Assembly: GCF_001653715.1 (NCBI RefSeq)
Contig: NZ_LWHQ01000038.1
Span: forward strand, 148,145-212,144
Length of the DNA: 64,000 bases
Reading direction: 5' to 3'
From: Methylobacterium platani
GTDB taxonomy: Bacteria > Pseudomonadota > Alphaproteobacteria > Rhizobiales > Beijerinckiaceae
Below the pieces are notes generated by a model. The model ran no database searches. It was given only the letters and a program-made list of their open reading frames with translations, and was not told the origin of the DNA. A program made the translations under genes and the position numbers. Positions within the stretch are counted from its first letter, which is position 1. The number at the start of each line of letters is the position of its first letter. Positions 41,523-49,196 of this stretch are shown piece after piece.

Positions 41523-42236
41523 TCACGGGCTGGGGCCGAACAGCCGCTCCAGCCCGGCGAGGCCGGCAGCCCAGGCCGGCAGCCGGTCGGCCGAGAAGCG
41601 CAGGCGCAGGGCAAGCGCGCCGATCCGGATCTCGCTGAGGCAGGCCGCGTCCGGCTCCGGCACCCGGCCGGTAGCGCAGCGCGCCGCGAACCGGCTGCCG
41701 TCGCCTTCCGCGAGATAGAGATCCTCGCCCTCGAACGGCGTACCGGCGCGGAAGCGCCGCCGCATCAGGCCCTCCGGAACCGGCTGCGCCTCGGCGGTGA
41801 GGAAGCGGGCGTAGCGCCGGGCCGGGCTCAGCGGCGCCGCGGTCTCGGGCGCGCGCGTCGCCGTCACCCGCATCTGGCCGGGCAGGACGCTGCCGGTCAG
41901 CTCGGTCCAGGGGATCGCCAGGTCGATCCGGTCGCTCGTCGCCTCGGTCGCGCCGGGGCGGACGAGCCAGGCGGCGGGCAGCACCAGGGGCCGGGGCGTG
42001 AGCGTGCTCACCACGACCGGGCCGGCCGGGGCCGGCGGGCGGGCGAGCCACGCGGCGACGGCGCCCGTCAGGCCGAGCGCACCGGCGAACCCGAGGGCCG
42101 CCGCCAGCATCAGGCGCCGGTCGGCGGACACCGTCCGGCCCGCCGCGAGGGCGGAAACGGCCGGCCGGCCGACCCGCGGGGCCTGCGCCCCATCCCGTTC
42201 CAGTCGCGCCAGAGAGGCGCCCAGTGCAGGCCCCAT
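41523..42236 (-). CDS. Membrane-anchored hypothetical protein (237 aa)
   Basis: The 237-residue protein has a cytoplasmic N terminus of about 40 residues, one transmembrane helix (LMLAAALGFAGALGLTGAVAAWLA) and a periplasmic domain with a beta-rich pattern. Two Cys in the C-terminal part (FAARCATG, DAACLSEIRIG) may form a disulphide. I do not recognise a family. It converges with DUF3126, only 9 nt apart. Confidence 0.65.
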   Translation of the reverse strand: MGPALGASLARLERDGAQAPRVGRPAVSALAAGRTVSADRRLMLAAALGFAGALGLTGAVAAWLARPPAPAGPVVVSTLTPRPLVLPAAWLVRPGATEATSDRIDLAIPWTELTGSVLPGQMRVTATRAPETAAPLSPARRYARFLTAEAQPVPEGLMRRRFRAGTPFEGEDLYLAEGDGSRFAARCATGRVPEPDAACLSEIRIGALALRLRFSADRLPAWAAGLAGLERLFGPSP

Positions 42237-42305
42237 GGCGCCCGCCTCCGATTCGTTCGCGCGGGACCCGGGAGGGTCCGTCCCCCGAACGTTCGGCTGC
42301 GATCG

Positions 42306-42440
42306 TTAACGATGCCTTACGGCCACGCTGCCACGCCCCGGATTTCTGTGGCGGCGCTGCGTCATGCCTTGGAGAATCCCGCAACGGGATCGCTCGCAAA
42401 GACCTGTGGATAACGAAAAATTAACCATAACCGAAAATCG
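42306..42440. promoter_or_regulatory. AT-rich region with a DnaA box and a CtrA-like site
   Basis: Within the divergent interval 42237-42488 there is a perfect DnaA box (TGTGGATAA, 42405-42413), an AT-rich run directly after it (ATTAACCATAACCG), a near-CtrA site TTAA-N7-TTAC at 42306-42320 and a CcrM-type GAATC at 42374-42378. A replication origin would need several DnaA boxes, so cell-cycle-linked regulation of the flanking genes is the more likely reading, if any. Confidence 0.4.
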
Positions 42441-42488
42441 CCCCTGGCGCAGGGTGGGACGAACGCGCCTGCCGGAGTTTAACCTCCC

Positions 42489-42818
42489 ATGAACCTCTCG
42501 CCCTCCGCCATCGAGAACCTGCAGACCCTGGTGCTCGGCCTCGCCTTCGCCGGCTTGCTGGCGAGCGCCTTCGAATGGGCGACGGCGCGGCGGGCGAGCT
42601 TCGGCCTCCTGTCGGGCGGCGGCCTCGTGGCGCTGGCCTCCCTGCCGATCCTCGCCTTCGGGGCGCCGTTCATCATCCTGCGCAATACCGTGCGCGGCCG
42701 GCGCATCGAGGGGCGGCCGATGCCGTTCGTGATGCTGGCGACGATCCTCGCCTGCGGCTGGAGCCTGGTCTCGGGCCGGGTCGTGCTCGACCTCGCCCAT
42801 CTGGTCTCAGGCGCCTGA
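42489..42818 (+). CDS. Small multi-helix membrane protein (DUF6949-like)
   Basis: The 109-residue protein has three predicted membrane helices (LQTLVLGLAFAGLLASAFEW, GGLVALASLPILAFGAPFII, PFVMLATILACGWSLVSGRV) with a basic loop (LRNTVRGRRIEGRPMP). It resembles the DUF6949 family of alphaproteobacterial membrane proteins. No function is known. It lies behind the DnaA-box region. Confidence 0.7.
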   Translation: MNLSPSAIENLQTLVLGLAFAGLLASAFEWATARRASFGLLSGGGLVALASLPILAFGAPFIILRNTVRGRRIEGRPMPFVMLATILACGWSLVSGRVVLDLAHLVSGA

Positions 42819-42916
42819 CGGGCGGAGCCGGAACCGGGTCGGCAATCCTCCGCACCGAGATGCGCTTGACCTTGCGGAAGACCATTCCCTAATCGCGGGC
42901 AGCCTCGACATCCGGG

Positions 42917-43666
42917 ATGCGCGCCGTGCCGATCGCCCTCGTCGTCTTCTGCCTGAACGCCGCCCTCGCCATCCACGCCGCGAGGACCGGGCGCTTCTCG
43001 CCCTGGGGCTGGATCATCATCCTGCTGCCGCCGATCGGCGGCCTCGCCTATCTCGTCGTCGAGGTGTTGCCGAACCTCCTCGGCTCGCCCCGGGCACGCT
43101 CCGCCGGGCGCGGGATCGCACGGCAGCTCGATCCGAGCAGGACCTGCCGGATGCTGCGCGAGCGCGTCGCCGACGCCGATACGGTGGCCAACCGGGCGGC
43201 CCTGGCCGAGGAATGCGCCGCCCTGGGCCGCTGGCAGGAGGCGTGGGACCAGTACGACGAGATCGTCCGGCGGCCGAATGGCGGCGAGCCGGTGTTCCAT
43301 CTCGGCCTGGCCGAGGCGGCGCTGGAACTCGGCCGCCCCGCCGAGGCGCTCGCCGGCCTCGAGGCGCTGAGAGTGCGCGAGGGCGATTACCACGGCCCGC
43401 GCGGCGCCATGCTCCATGCCCGCGTCCTGGCCGCCCTCGGCCGCACCGACGAGGCGTGCGACGCCTTCGAGACGATCGCCCTGCACGATCACGGCTACGA
43501 GGCCGGCGCCCGGCGCGCCGCCGTGCTGGTGCAGGCGGGGCGCGCCGAGGAGGGCCGCCGCACGGCGCGGGAGATCCTGGACCGGTTGCGCCGGGCGCCC
43601 GCCCACGTGCGCAAGCTGCAGGGGGAGTGGGGCCGCCTCGCCGAGGAGGTGCTGCGCCGGACGTGA
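42917..43666 (+). CDS. Membrane-anchored TPR protein
   Basis: The 249-residue protein starts with two hydrophobic helices (VPIALVVFCLNAALAI, GWIIILLPPIGGLAYLVVEV), a pattern like the PLDc_N anchor. A cytoplasmic run of tetratricopeptide repeats follows (AALGRWQEAWDQYDEIV, GRPAEALAGLEALRVREGD, GRTDEACDAFETIAL). TPRs hold protein partners together; the partner is unknown. Proteins of this layout are common in Methylobacterium. Confidence 0.8.
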   Translation: MRAVPIALVVFCLNAALAIHAARTGRFSPWGWIIILLPPIGGLAYLVVEVLPNLLGSPRARSAGRGIARQLDPSRTCRMLRERVADADTVANRAALAEECAALGRWQEAWDQYDEIVRRPNGGEPVFHLGLAEAALELGRPAEALAGLEALRVREGDYHGPRGAMLHARVLAALGRTDEACDAFETIALHDHGYEAGARRAAVLVQAGRAEEGRRTAREILDRLRRAPAHVRKLQGEWGRLAEEVLRRT

Positions 43667-43687
43667 GTCTGCCCGGCGGATCGGTGG

Positions 43688-44380
43688 TCAGCGGTTCGCC
43701 GTGGTCACCGGCGAGGTGATGCCGTTCAGCGCCACCCAGGCGAGGCCGTCCTGGCCCTCGCGCTTCACGTAGGTGTAGCCGGTGCGCTGCCAGGGCAGGA
43801 TCGCGTTGGTCTTGTTGTCGAGAATGTAGTCGCCGCGGTCGGTGCGGACCATCAGCACGGCGTGGCCCTCGCCGATCTCGTCGATCACCACCGTCATGCG
43901 CAGGGCGCGGCGGGCGAGGCCGCGCTCGACCAGCATCCGGCGCTTCAGGAGCTGGTAATCCTCGCAATCGCCCATGCCGTCGTCCGGGAAGTCCCAGCGG
44001 TCGACGACGCCCCAATGGTCCTGGTCGATCATCGGCCGGATGCGGCCGTTGACGCGCCGGTTGACCGCCGTGAGCGTGCGCCACAGGGTCGGCGTCATCG
44101 CCAGCGTCGTCGGCTCCTTGATGTCGACGGCGCATTCCGCCGGGTAGCGGGTGCAGAAGTCGGTCCAGGCGCTCACGGGCTTGGCCGCGCCGCCGCGCTC
44201 GATCGCCGCGCTGGCATCCGGCAGGGCCGCCAGGGTCTGGGTCTGTCCCTGCGTGGTCGCGCCGCCGATTAGCAGCAGCGTCCCGAGAAGCCCCAGCTGC
44301 GCCGCCCGAGCGCCGCGCATCAGGAGGCCCTGGCGATCGAGAGGAATCGCCCGGCCGAGGCCGTCCATCACTGCCCGCAT
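43688..44380 (-). CDS. Transglutaminase-like cysteine proteinase, copy 1
   Basis: The 230-residue exported protein has an N-terminal signal-like helix (AAQLGLLGTLLLIGGATTQG) and the BTLCP catalytic triad: Cys in GMGDCEDYQLLKRRML, His in EIGEGHAVLMVRTDRG and Asp in YILDNKTNAI. Two Cys before the domain (DFCTRYPAECAVD) may form a disulphide. It is clearly paralogous to the gene at 44529 in the same orientation. BTLCPs such as LapG cut adhesins, but no adhesin or cyclic-di-GMP receptor gene is nearby, so the target is unknown. Confidence 0.88.
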   Translation of the reverse strand: MRAVMDGLGRAIPLDRQGLLMRGARAAQLGLLGTLLLIGGATTQGQTQTLAALPDASAAIERGGAAKPVSAWTDFCTRYPAECAVDIKEPTTLAMTPTLWRTLTAVNRRVNGRIRPMIDQDHWGVVDRWDFPDDGMGDCEDYQLLKRRMLVERGLARRALRMTVVIDEIGEGHAVLMVRTDRGDYILDNKTNAILPWQRTGYTYVKREGQDGLAWVALNGITSPVTTANR

Positions 44381-44528
44381 TGCCCCATCGACTCGTTGAG
44401 CTTGGTTCTTGCATCCAAGCTGCCACGGGGCCGGGCGGGGCTCAACCGAAAAATTTAAACCCTGTTAAACGCCCCTGCCGCACTTTGGTTCCAATTCGAG
44501 ACGCAGATTTTCCAGGTGATTCGGGGTT

Positions 44529-45218
44529 TCAGCGATTGGCGGTCATGGTCGGTGCGGTGGCGCCGCCGAGCGAGACCCAGGCGGTCGCGTCCTGCGATTC
44601 GCGCTTGATGAAGGTGTAGCCGGTCCTGTGCCAGGGCAGCACGGCGCTGGTCTTGTTGTCGAGGACCAGATCGCCGCGGTCGGTGCGCAGCATCAGGACG
44701 GCGTGGCCCTCGCCCTTCTCGTCGATCACCACGGTCATCCGCATCGCGCGGCGCGGCAGCCCGGCCTGGGCCAGCAGCTTGCGCTTGAGCAACTGGAAAT
44801 CCTCGCAATCGCCCGCGCCGTCCTCGGCGAGGTCCCAGCGGTCCGGCACGCCCCAGTGCTCCTGGTCGGTGACGGCGCGCACGGACGTGTTGACCTGGCG
44901 GTTGATGCCGGTGACCGTCTGCCACAGCCGCGGGGTGAGGGTGACCTGGGCCGGCTCGCTCGGGTCGACGGCGCATTCGGAGGCGTAGCGGGCGCAGAAC
45001 TCGACCCAGCCGGCGATCGGCCGGGCATGGCCGAGATCCGGGGCGCCGGCGCTCGGCATCGGCAAGGCTGCGAGGTTATGGGCTGCGAGGTTATGGGCTG
45101 CGAGAGCCTGGGCCGCCGCTTCGCCGCCCTGGGTCGAGATCAGGGCCGCCGCGATCACCGCCGCACCGGCCAGAACCCGCTTCACCTGCCGCCCGAAACC
45201 CGTGGTCATCTGTGCCAT
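44529..45218 (-). CDS. Transglutaminase-like cysteine proteinase, copy 2
   Basis: The 229-residue paralogue of the neighbouring gene has an N-terminal signal region (VLAGAAVIAAALISTQGGEA) and the same triad: Cys in GAGDCEDFQLLKRKLL, His in EKGEGHAVLMLRTDRG and Asp in LVLDNKTSAV. The disulphide pair is conserved (EFCARYASECAVD). A short Ala/Leu-rich repeat (LAAHNLAAHNLAALP) follows the signal peptide. The two copies arose by tandem duplication. They are separated by 148 bp, so the downstream copy may have its own promoter. Confidence 0.88.
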   Translation of the reverse strand: MAQMTTGFGRQVKRVLAGAAVIAAALISTQGGEAAAQALAAHNLAAHNLAALPMPSAGAPDLGHARPIAGWVEFCARYASECAVDPSEPAQVTLTPRLWQTVTGINRQVNTSVRAVTDQEHWGVPDRWDLAEDGAGDCEDFQLLKRKLLAQAGLPRRAMRMTVVIDEKGEGHAVLMLRTDRGDLVLDNKTSAVLPWHRTGYTFIKRESQDATAWVSLGGATAPTMTANR

Positions 45219-45385
45219 CCCCTTCGTTAGGAAGGAGAATGGCCGCCCACCTGCTGGCCGGCGCTGAAATGGATCCGCGCAATTTTATCGATTCGCGGGG
45301 CCTGGAAACGGCCCTGCGAACAGGCCGAAGACCCCGCTCAACCGATCCGTCGAAAACAGATGCTCGCCTTAGCGGGGTGTTGATC

Positions 45386-45892
45386 TTAACCGGACGTTCC
45401 GGGCTGGATCGGCGCCTGGTAGGACAGGCCCATGTCCCACGGGAAGTAGATCCAGGTGTCCTGGCTCACCTCGGTGACGAAGGTGTCGATCAGCGGCCGG
45501 CCCGCGGGCTTGGCGTAGACCGTGGCGAAGTGGGCGTCCGGCAGCATGGCGCGGACCACCTGGGCGGTCTTGCCGGTATCGGTCAGGTCGTCGAGGACCA
45601 GCACGCCCCGGCCGCTCCCGTCGCCGATGGCGCGGATGCTCGGCGCGACGTCCTTGAGCACCTGGAGGGAGCCCTGCTCCTGGTAGTCGTGGTAGCTCGC
45701 CACGCAGACCGTCTCGATCAGCCGGATGCCGAGCTCGCGCGCCACGATCGCGGCCGGCACCAGCCCGCCGCGGGTGATGCACACGATCGCCTCGAACGGG
45801 CCGGCGCCGGCCAGCCGCCAGGCGAGCGCCCGGGCATCGCGGTGGAACTGGTCCCAGGAAACGGGAAAGGCCTTGTCGCTCGGGGCAGCCAT
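45386..45892 (-). CDS. gpt: Xanthine-guanine phosphoribosyltransferase
   Basis: The 168-residue protein has the type I phosphoribosyltransferase PRPP loop VLVLDDLTDTGKTAQ and the CITRGGLVPAAIVARELG region. A C-terminal Trp-containing base site is present (DTWIYFPWDMGL). Sequence and length match Gpt. It salvages guanine and xanthine. It follows the CinA-like gene on the same strand, 6 nt apart, suggesting cotranscription. Confidence 0.92.
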   Translation of the reverse strand: MAAPSDKAFPVSWDQFHRDARALAWRLAGAGPFEAIVCITRGGLVPAAIVARELGIRLIETVCVASYHDYQEQGSLQVLKDVAPSIRAIGDGSGRGVLVLDDLTDTGKTAQVVRAMLPDAHFATVYAKPAGRPLIDTFVTEVSQDTWIYFPWDMGLSYQAPIQPGTSG

Positions 45893-45898
45893 GGTGCG

Positions 45899-46651
45899 TC
45901 AGGTCCGCTCTGCTTGGAGGCGCGCCAGCAGCGCCTCGATGTCGGTGCGTGCAGCCGCCAGCGCCTCGGGCTCGCGGCCGCGCACCACGATCTGGTTGCG
46001 GAAGCCCGCAGGGGTCATCGACGGGTAGGAGCCGATCGAGACGCCCGGATGCGCCTTGGCGATGGCGGCCAGCCCCTCGGCGTAGCCGCCCTCCGGCAGG
46101 TTGCCGGCCTCGATGGTCTCGGCGGTCACCCGCGCGCCGGTCTTGAGCCGCGGGGCGACCGAATCGAGCATCGCCTGCATGATCGACGGCACGCCGGCCA
46201 TCACGATCACGTTCTCGATCATGAAGCCCGGCGCCTTCGAGATCGGGTTCTCGACGAGGTCGGCGCCGAACGGGATCCGGGCCATGCGCAGGCGGGCCTC
46301 GTTGAGGTCCTCGGGCTTGATCCGCTCGAGCAGCATCGCCTTGGCGCGGGGATCGACGTCGATGCCGACGCCGAGGGCCTGCGCCACGCAATCGGCCGTG
46401 ATGTCGTCGTGGGTCGGCCCGATCCCGCCGGTGGTGAACAGGTAGGTGTAGCGGGCGCGCAGGGCATTGACGGCGCCGACGATCTCCTCGGCCACGTCCG
46501 GGACCACCCGTACCTCGCGCAGGTCGATGCCCGAATTGGTCAGGTACTCGGCGATGTAGCCGATGTTCTTGTCCTTGGTGCGCCCGGACAGGATCTCGTC
46601 GCCGATGACCAGGATGGCGGCCGTGACCGGGGCGGGGCTGGCATCGGGCAT
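45899..46651 (-). CDS. CinA N-terminal-like molybdopterin-binding domain protein
   Basis: ATG 46651 follows GAGGA with suitable spacing. The 250-residue protein has the MoCF-biosynthesis fold of CinA (AAILVIGDEILSGRTKDKNIGYIAEYL, TYLFTTGGIGPTHDDITADCVAQAL, IVMAGVPSIMQAMLD). The C-terminal nicotinamide-nucleotide amidase domain of full CinA is absent, as is usual for alphaproteobacterial single-domain forms. Its role may be ADP-ribose pyrophosphatase or cofactor repair. It is probably cotranscribed with gpt. Confidence 0.88.
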   Translation of the reverse strand: MPDASPAPVTAAILVIGDEILSGRTKDKNIGYIAEYLTNSGIDLREVRVVPDVAEEIVGAVNALRARYTYLFTTGGIGPTHDDITADCVAQALGVGIDVDPRAKAMLLERIKPEDLNEARLRMARIPFGADLVENPISKAPGFMIENVIVMAGVPSIMQAMLDSVAPRLKTGARVTAETIEAGNLPEGGYAEGLAAIAKAHPGVSIGSYPSMTPAGFRNQIVVRGREPEALAAARTDIEALLARLQAERT

Positions 46652-46777
46652 CGGGCATCCTCGAAACGGAACGGCAGGGTCGACGCCCGCCTTATCGCGG
46701 TGTCCGGCCGGGCTCAAGCGTGACACCCCGGGATGGCCGGGGTAAGCGCCCGGAATGCCCCGCGACGATCTCCGCCC

Positions 46778-47485
46778 ATGCGCTTTCCCGGCCCGCTGAC
46801 CGAGGGGCGGCTGGTGCGCCGCTACAAGCGCTTCCTCGCCGATGTCGAGCTTCCCGACGGGAGCCTCGTCACCGCGCATTGCGCCAATCCGGGGGCGATG
46901 CTCGGCCTCGTCGCCCCCGGCCGGCCGGTGCTGCTCTCGGCCTCGACCAACCCGGCCCGCAAGCTCGCCTGGTCGTGGGAGCTGGTCGAGGCGGATCTGC
47001 CCGGCGGGCCGCAATGGGTCGGCATCAACACCGCCCGGCCGAACGCGCTCGTGGCGGAGGCGTTTCACGCGGGGCGCCTGACGCCGCTTGCCGGCGCCAC
47101 GTCGTGGCGGGCGGAGGTGGCGTACGGCAAGGCCAGCCGGGTCGATTTCCTGGCCGGCGACGCGGACGGCCCGATCCACGTCGAGGTGAAGAACTGCCAC
47201 CTGATGCGACGGCCCGGCCTCGCCGAGTTCCCGGACTGCGTCGCCGCCCGCAGCGCCCGCCACATGGACGAACTCGCCGACGTGGTGCGCCTCGGCGGGC
47301 GCGCGATGGTGATCTGGGTGGTGCAGATGCGCGCCGAGCGATTCACGGTCGCCGGCGACCTCGATCCCGGCTTCGCCGCCGCGTTCCGGCGCGCCCGGGA
47401 GGCGGGGGTGACGGCCCACGCCTTCACCTGCCGGGTCGACGCCGGGGAGGTGACGATCGGGAGCGAGATCCCGATCGTCGGGTGA
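46778..47485 (+). CDS. sfsA: SfsA family DNA/RNA nuclease-like protein
   Basis: ATG 46778 is preferred over an upstream start because the family begins at this point (MRFPGPLTEGRLVRRYKRFL). The 235-residue protein shows the SfsA pattern: TAHCANPGAMLGL, YGKASRVDFL with catalytic Asp, IHVEVKNCHLM with Glu and Lys, and FPDCVAARSARHMDEL. SfsA has a PD-(D/E)XK nuclease-like fold and is linked to sugar fermentation control in enterics; the role here is not clear. Confidence 0.92.
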   Translation: MRFPGPLTEGRLVRRYKRFLADVELPDGSLVTAHCANPGAMLGLVAPGRPVLLSASTNPARKLAWSWELVEADLPGGPQWVGINTARPNALVAEAFHAGRLTPLAGATSWRAEVAYGKASRVDFLAGDADGPIHVEVKNCHLMRRPGLAEFPDCVAARSARHMDELADVVRLGGRAMVIWVVQMRAERFTVAGDLDPGFAAAFRRAREAGVTAHAFTCRVDAGEVTIGSEIPIVG

Positions 47486-47490
47486 GGCCG

Positions 47491-47856
47491 TTACCAGCGA
47501 CCGGGCCCGGGCTCGTCGTCCCAGTGGCGGTGACGGTGCCAGGGCGGCGGGCCGTCGCGATCGCCGCCACCGCGATAGCCCGGTCCCTCGTCGCAGACCC
47601 GCACCCGGCGCACCACCTCGTCGCCGTAGGGGTCGATGCGCCGCTTGACGAAGACCCGGCAGGGCCCGGGCCCGCGGAATTCGGGACCCTGCACGAAGCG
47701 CGGCGGGGGAGGGGGCGGCGCCGGCTCGCGCCAGTCGCCCCGGCCCTCGAAGCGGGGCGGCAGATACTCGTCGAGATCGGCCGCCGCGACCGGGCCCGCG
47801 AGGGCGAGGAGCGCGAGGGCACCGAGGAACAGGGAGCGTGAGGGACGCCCGGTCAT
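47491..47856 (-). CDS. Secreted Pro/Gly/His-rich protein (121 aa)
   Basis: ATG 47856 begins a signal peptide (RSLFLGALALLALAGPVAAAD) and a mature part with a Pro run (PPPPPP), one Cys pair (GPCRVFVKRRID..., RVRVCDEGPG) and a His/Asp/Gly/Pro-rich tail (PPWHRHRHWDDEPGPG) that may bind metal. The family is a common hypothetical in Methylobacterium. A TTG three codons upstream is possible but less likely. It converges with sfsA 5 nt away. Confidence 0.65.
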   Translation of the reverse strand: MTGRPSRSLFLGALALLALAGPVAAADLDEYLPPRFEGRGDWREPAPPPPPPRFVQGPEFRGPGPCRVFVKRRIDPYGDEVVRRVRVCDEGPGYRGGGDRDGPPPWHRHRHWDDEPGPGRW

Positions 47857-48015
47857 GGCCGACAACTCGTGGTTGGCAACGTGGGGGCGGTGGTGACCGC
47901 CGGCATGTCGCCACTCTCGGCCGCGCGGGTTGAACCGCCGCTGAAGCCGCCGTTGTCGAGCCGTCAGGTTGGCCGGCGGAGGACCGCCCCCGCGCGGAGA
48001 GCCGCCGGCCGCGCG

Positions 48016-48642
48016 TTACTTCGTCGTCGCCACGACGATCCGGGTGCGGCTGATGAAGGCGCGCGGGTCGGCGCCCTGGTGGCCGTAGAGGTCGCGGGTC
48101 ACCGTCACGCTCTTCGCGCCCAAGGCCTTGCGGCACTCCTCCTTGACGAAGGTCTCGCCGAGCGGCGCCTCGTCGCCAGTGGGCTTGCCCTCGGCGCAGG
48201 TCCAGCCGTCCTCGCCCCAGTGGCCGCGGGCCTGGAGGCCGAGGAGGTGGCCCTTCTTGCGCAGGTAGAGCGGCACGGCGTCGTCGGTCTCGATCACCAG
48301 CCCGTCGACCCGGGCGTCGTCGCCGACGAGCAGGGTCAGGCGCGCCGGGTGGCCGGCGACGCGGGTGCCGTTGCGGGTCGTGCCGTCGGCATAGGCGAAG
48401 CCGATGGCGTGCAGGCCCTTCGCATCCGCCGGGCAGGCGCGCCAGTCGCTCCAGCTCGCCAGCGTGCGGGCCGGGCCCTCGCGGCAGGCGAGGTCGCCGT
48501 AGCCCTTGGGCGAGATCTCCGAGACCGGCATCCCGACCCGCAGGTCGCGCAGGTCCGCGGCCTCAGGCCCGGCGGCGAGCGCCGGCCCGGCGCAGAGGAG
48601 GGCGGCGAGGGCCGCGAACTCAGTGCGAGACAGCCGGCGCAT
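48016..48642 (-). CDS. Secreted protein in the alcohol dehydrogenase operon
   Basis: The 208-residue exported protein has a signal peptide (AALAALLCAGPALA) and several cysteines in the mature part (DLACREGP, WRACPADAK, GWTCAEGK, KEECRKALG) that could make two disulphides. I recognise no catalytic motif. Its start overlaps the cytochrome c stop by 23 nt, so it is coupled to that gene and probably helps in the same periplasmic electron-transfer system. Confidence 0.7.
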   Translation of the reverse strand: MRRLSRTEFAALAALLCAGPALAAGPEAADLRDLRVGMPVSEISPKGYGDLACREGPARTLASWSDWRACPADAKGLHAIGFAYADGTTRNGTRVAGHPARLTLLVGDDARVDGLVIETDDAVPLYLRKKGHLLGLQARGHWGEDGWTCAEGKPTGDEAPLGETFVKEECRKALGAKSVTVTRDLYGHQGADPRAFISRTRIVVATTK

Positions 48643-49144
48643 CGGAGCCCTCCTTCTTGCGGTAGATGTCGCAGGCCCGGGAGGTCGCGCCGAAGAAGGT
48701 CGTGCATTCCTCGAGGTTCGGCTCGCCCTTGCCCTTGAGCTGGGTGACGACGTAGCCGGCCACGGCGTCGATCTCGGCCGGCCGCAGGAAGGCGGCGGCC
48801 TCCGGCGGCATGTTGCCGGCCATGTCGGCCTTGAGCGAGTCGTAGCACTTCACCGTGTCGTAGGCGCCGCGCAGGTGGTAGGGCATGCCGGTGCCGGGCC
48901 GGCCGCAGCGCACCACCTCGGCGACCTGGTCCTTGTCGAGCTCGGTCTTGCGCAGCGACAGGGCGTCGCCGCCATAGCCGCCACCGCCGCCGCCGTGCCA
49001 CTTGTGGCAGCCCGAGCAGGCCTTCTTGAACACCGAAAGATCGCCGTCGCCCCCGCCGGTCCGGGCCGATTGGGCCCAGGACGGGGAGGCGAGCGCGAGG
49101 CCGGCGAGCACCACCGGCAACACCAAGTTCCGCATCCGCTTCAA
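48620..49144 (-). CDS. Periplasmic cytochrome c partner of the PQQ dehydrogenase
   Basis: The 174-residue exported protein has a signal peptide (LVLPVVLAGLALASPSWAQ), a haem c attachment motif CSGCH near residue 43, and a likely distal Met in GRPGTGMPYHLRG. Four extra Cys (VRCGR, VKCYD, EECTTFF, RACDIY) are unusual for a small cytochrome c and may stabilise it. It follows the PQQ alcohol dehydrogenase by 52 nt and should accept its electrons. Confidence 0.85.
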   Translation of the reverse strand: MKRMRNLVLPVVLAGLALASPSWAQSARTGGGDGDLSVFKKACSGCHKWHGGGGGGYGGDALSLRKTELDKDQVAEVVRCGRPGTGMPYHLRGAYDTVKCYDSLKADMAGNMPPEAAAFLRPAEIDAVAGYVVTQLKGKGEPNLEECTTFFGATSRACDIYRKKEGSDAPAVSH

Positions 49145-49196
49145 CCTCGTGAGCGGCGGGGCGCCGAACGCGCCCCGCCTTCTGGAGCCGATCCGG

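Noticed and set aside
42237..42488. Replication origin
   Set aside because: Only one DnaA box is visible and there is no origin-type gene context; listed as a regulatory candidate only.
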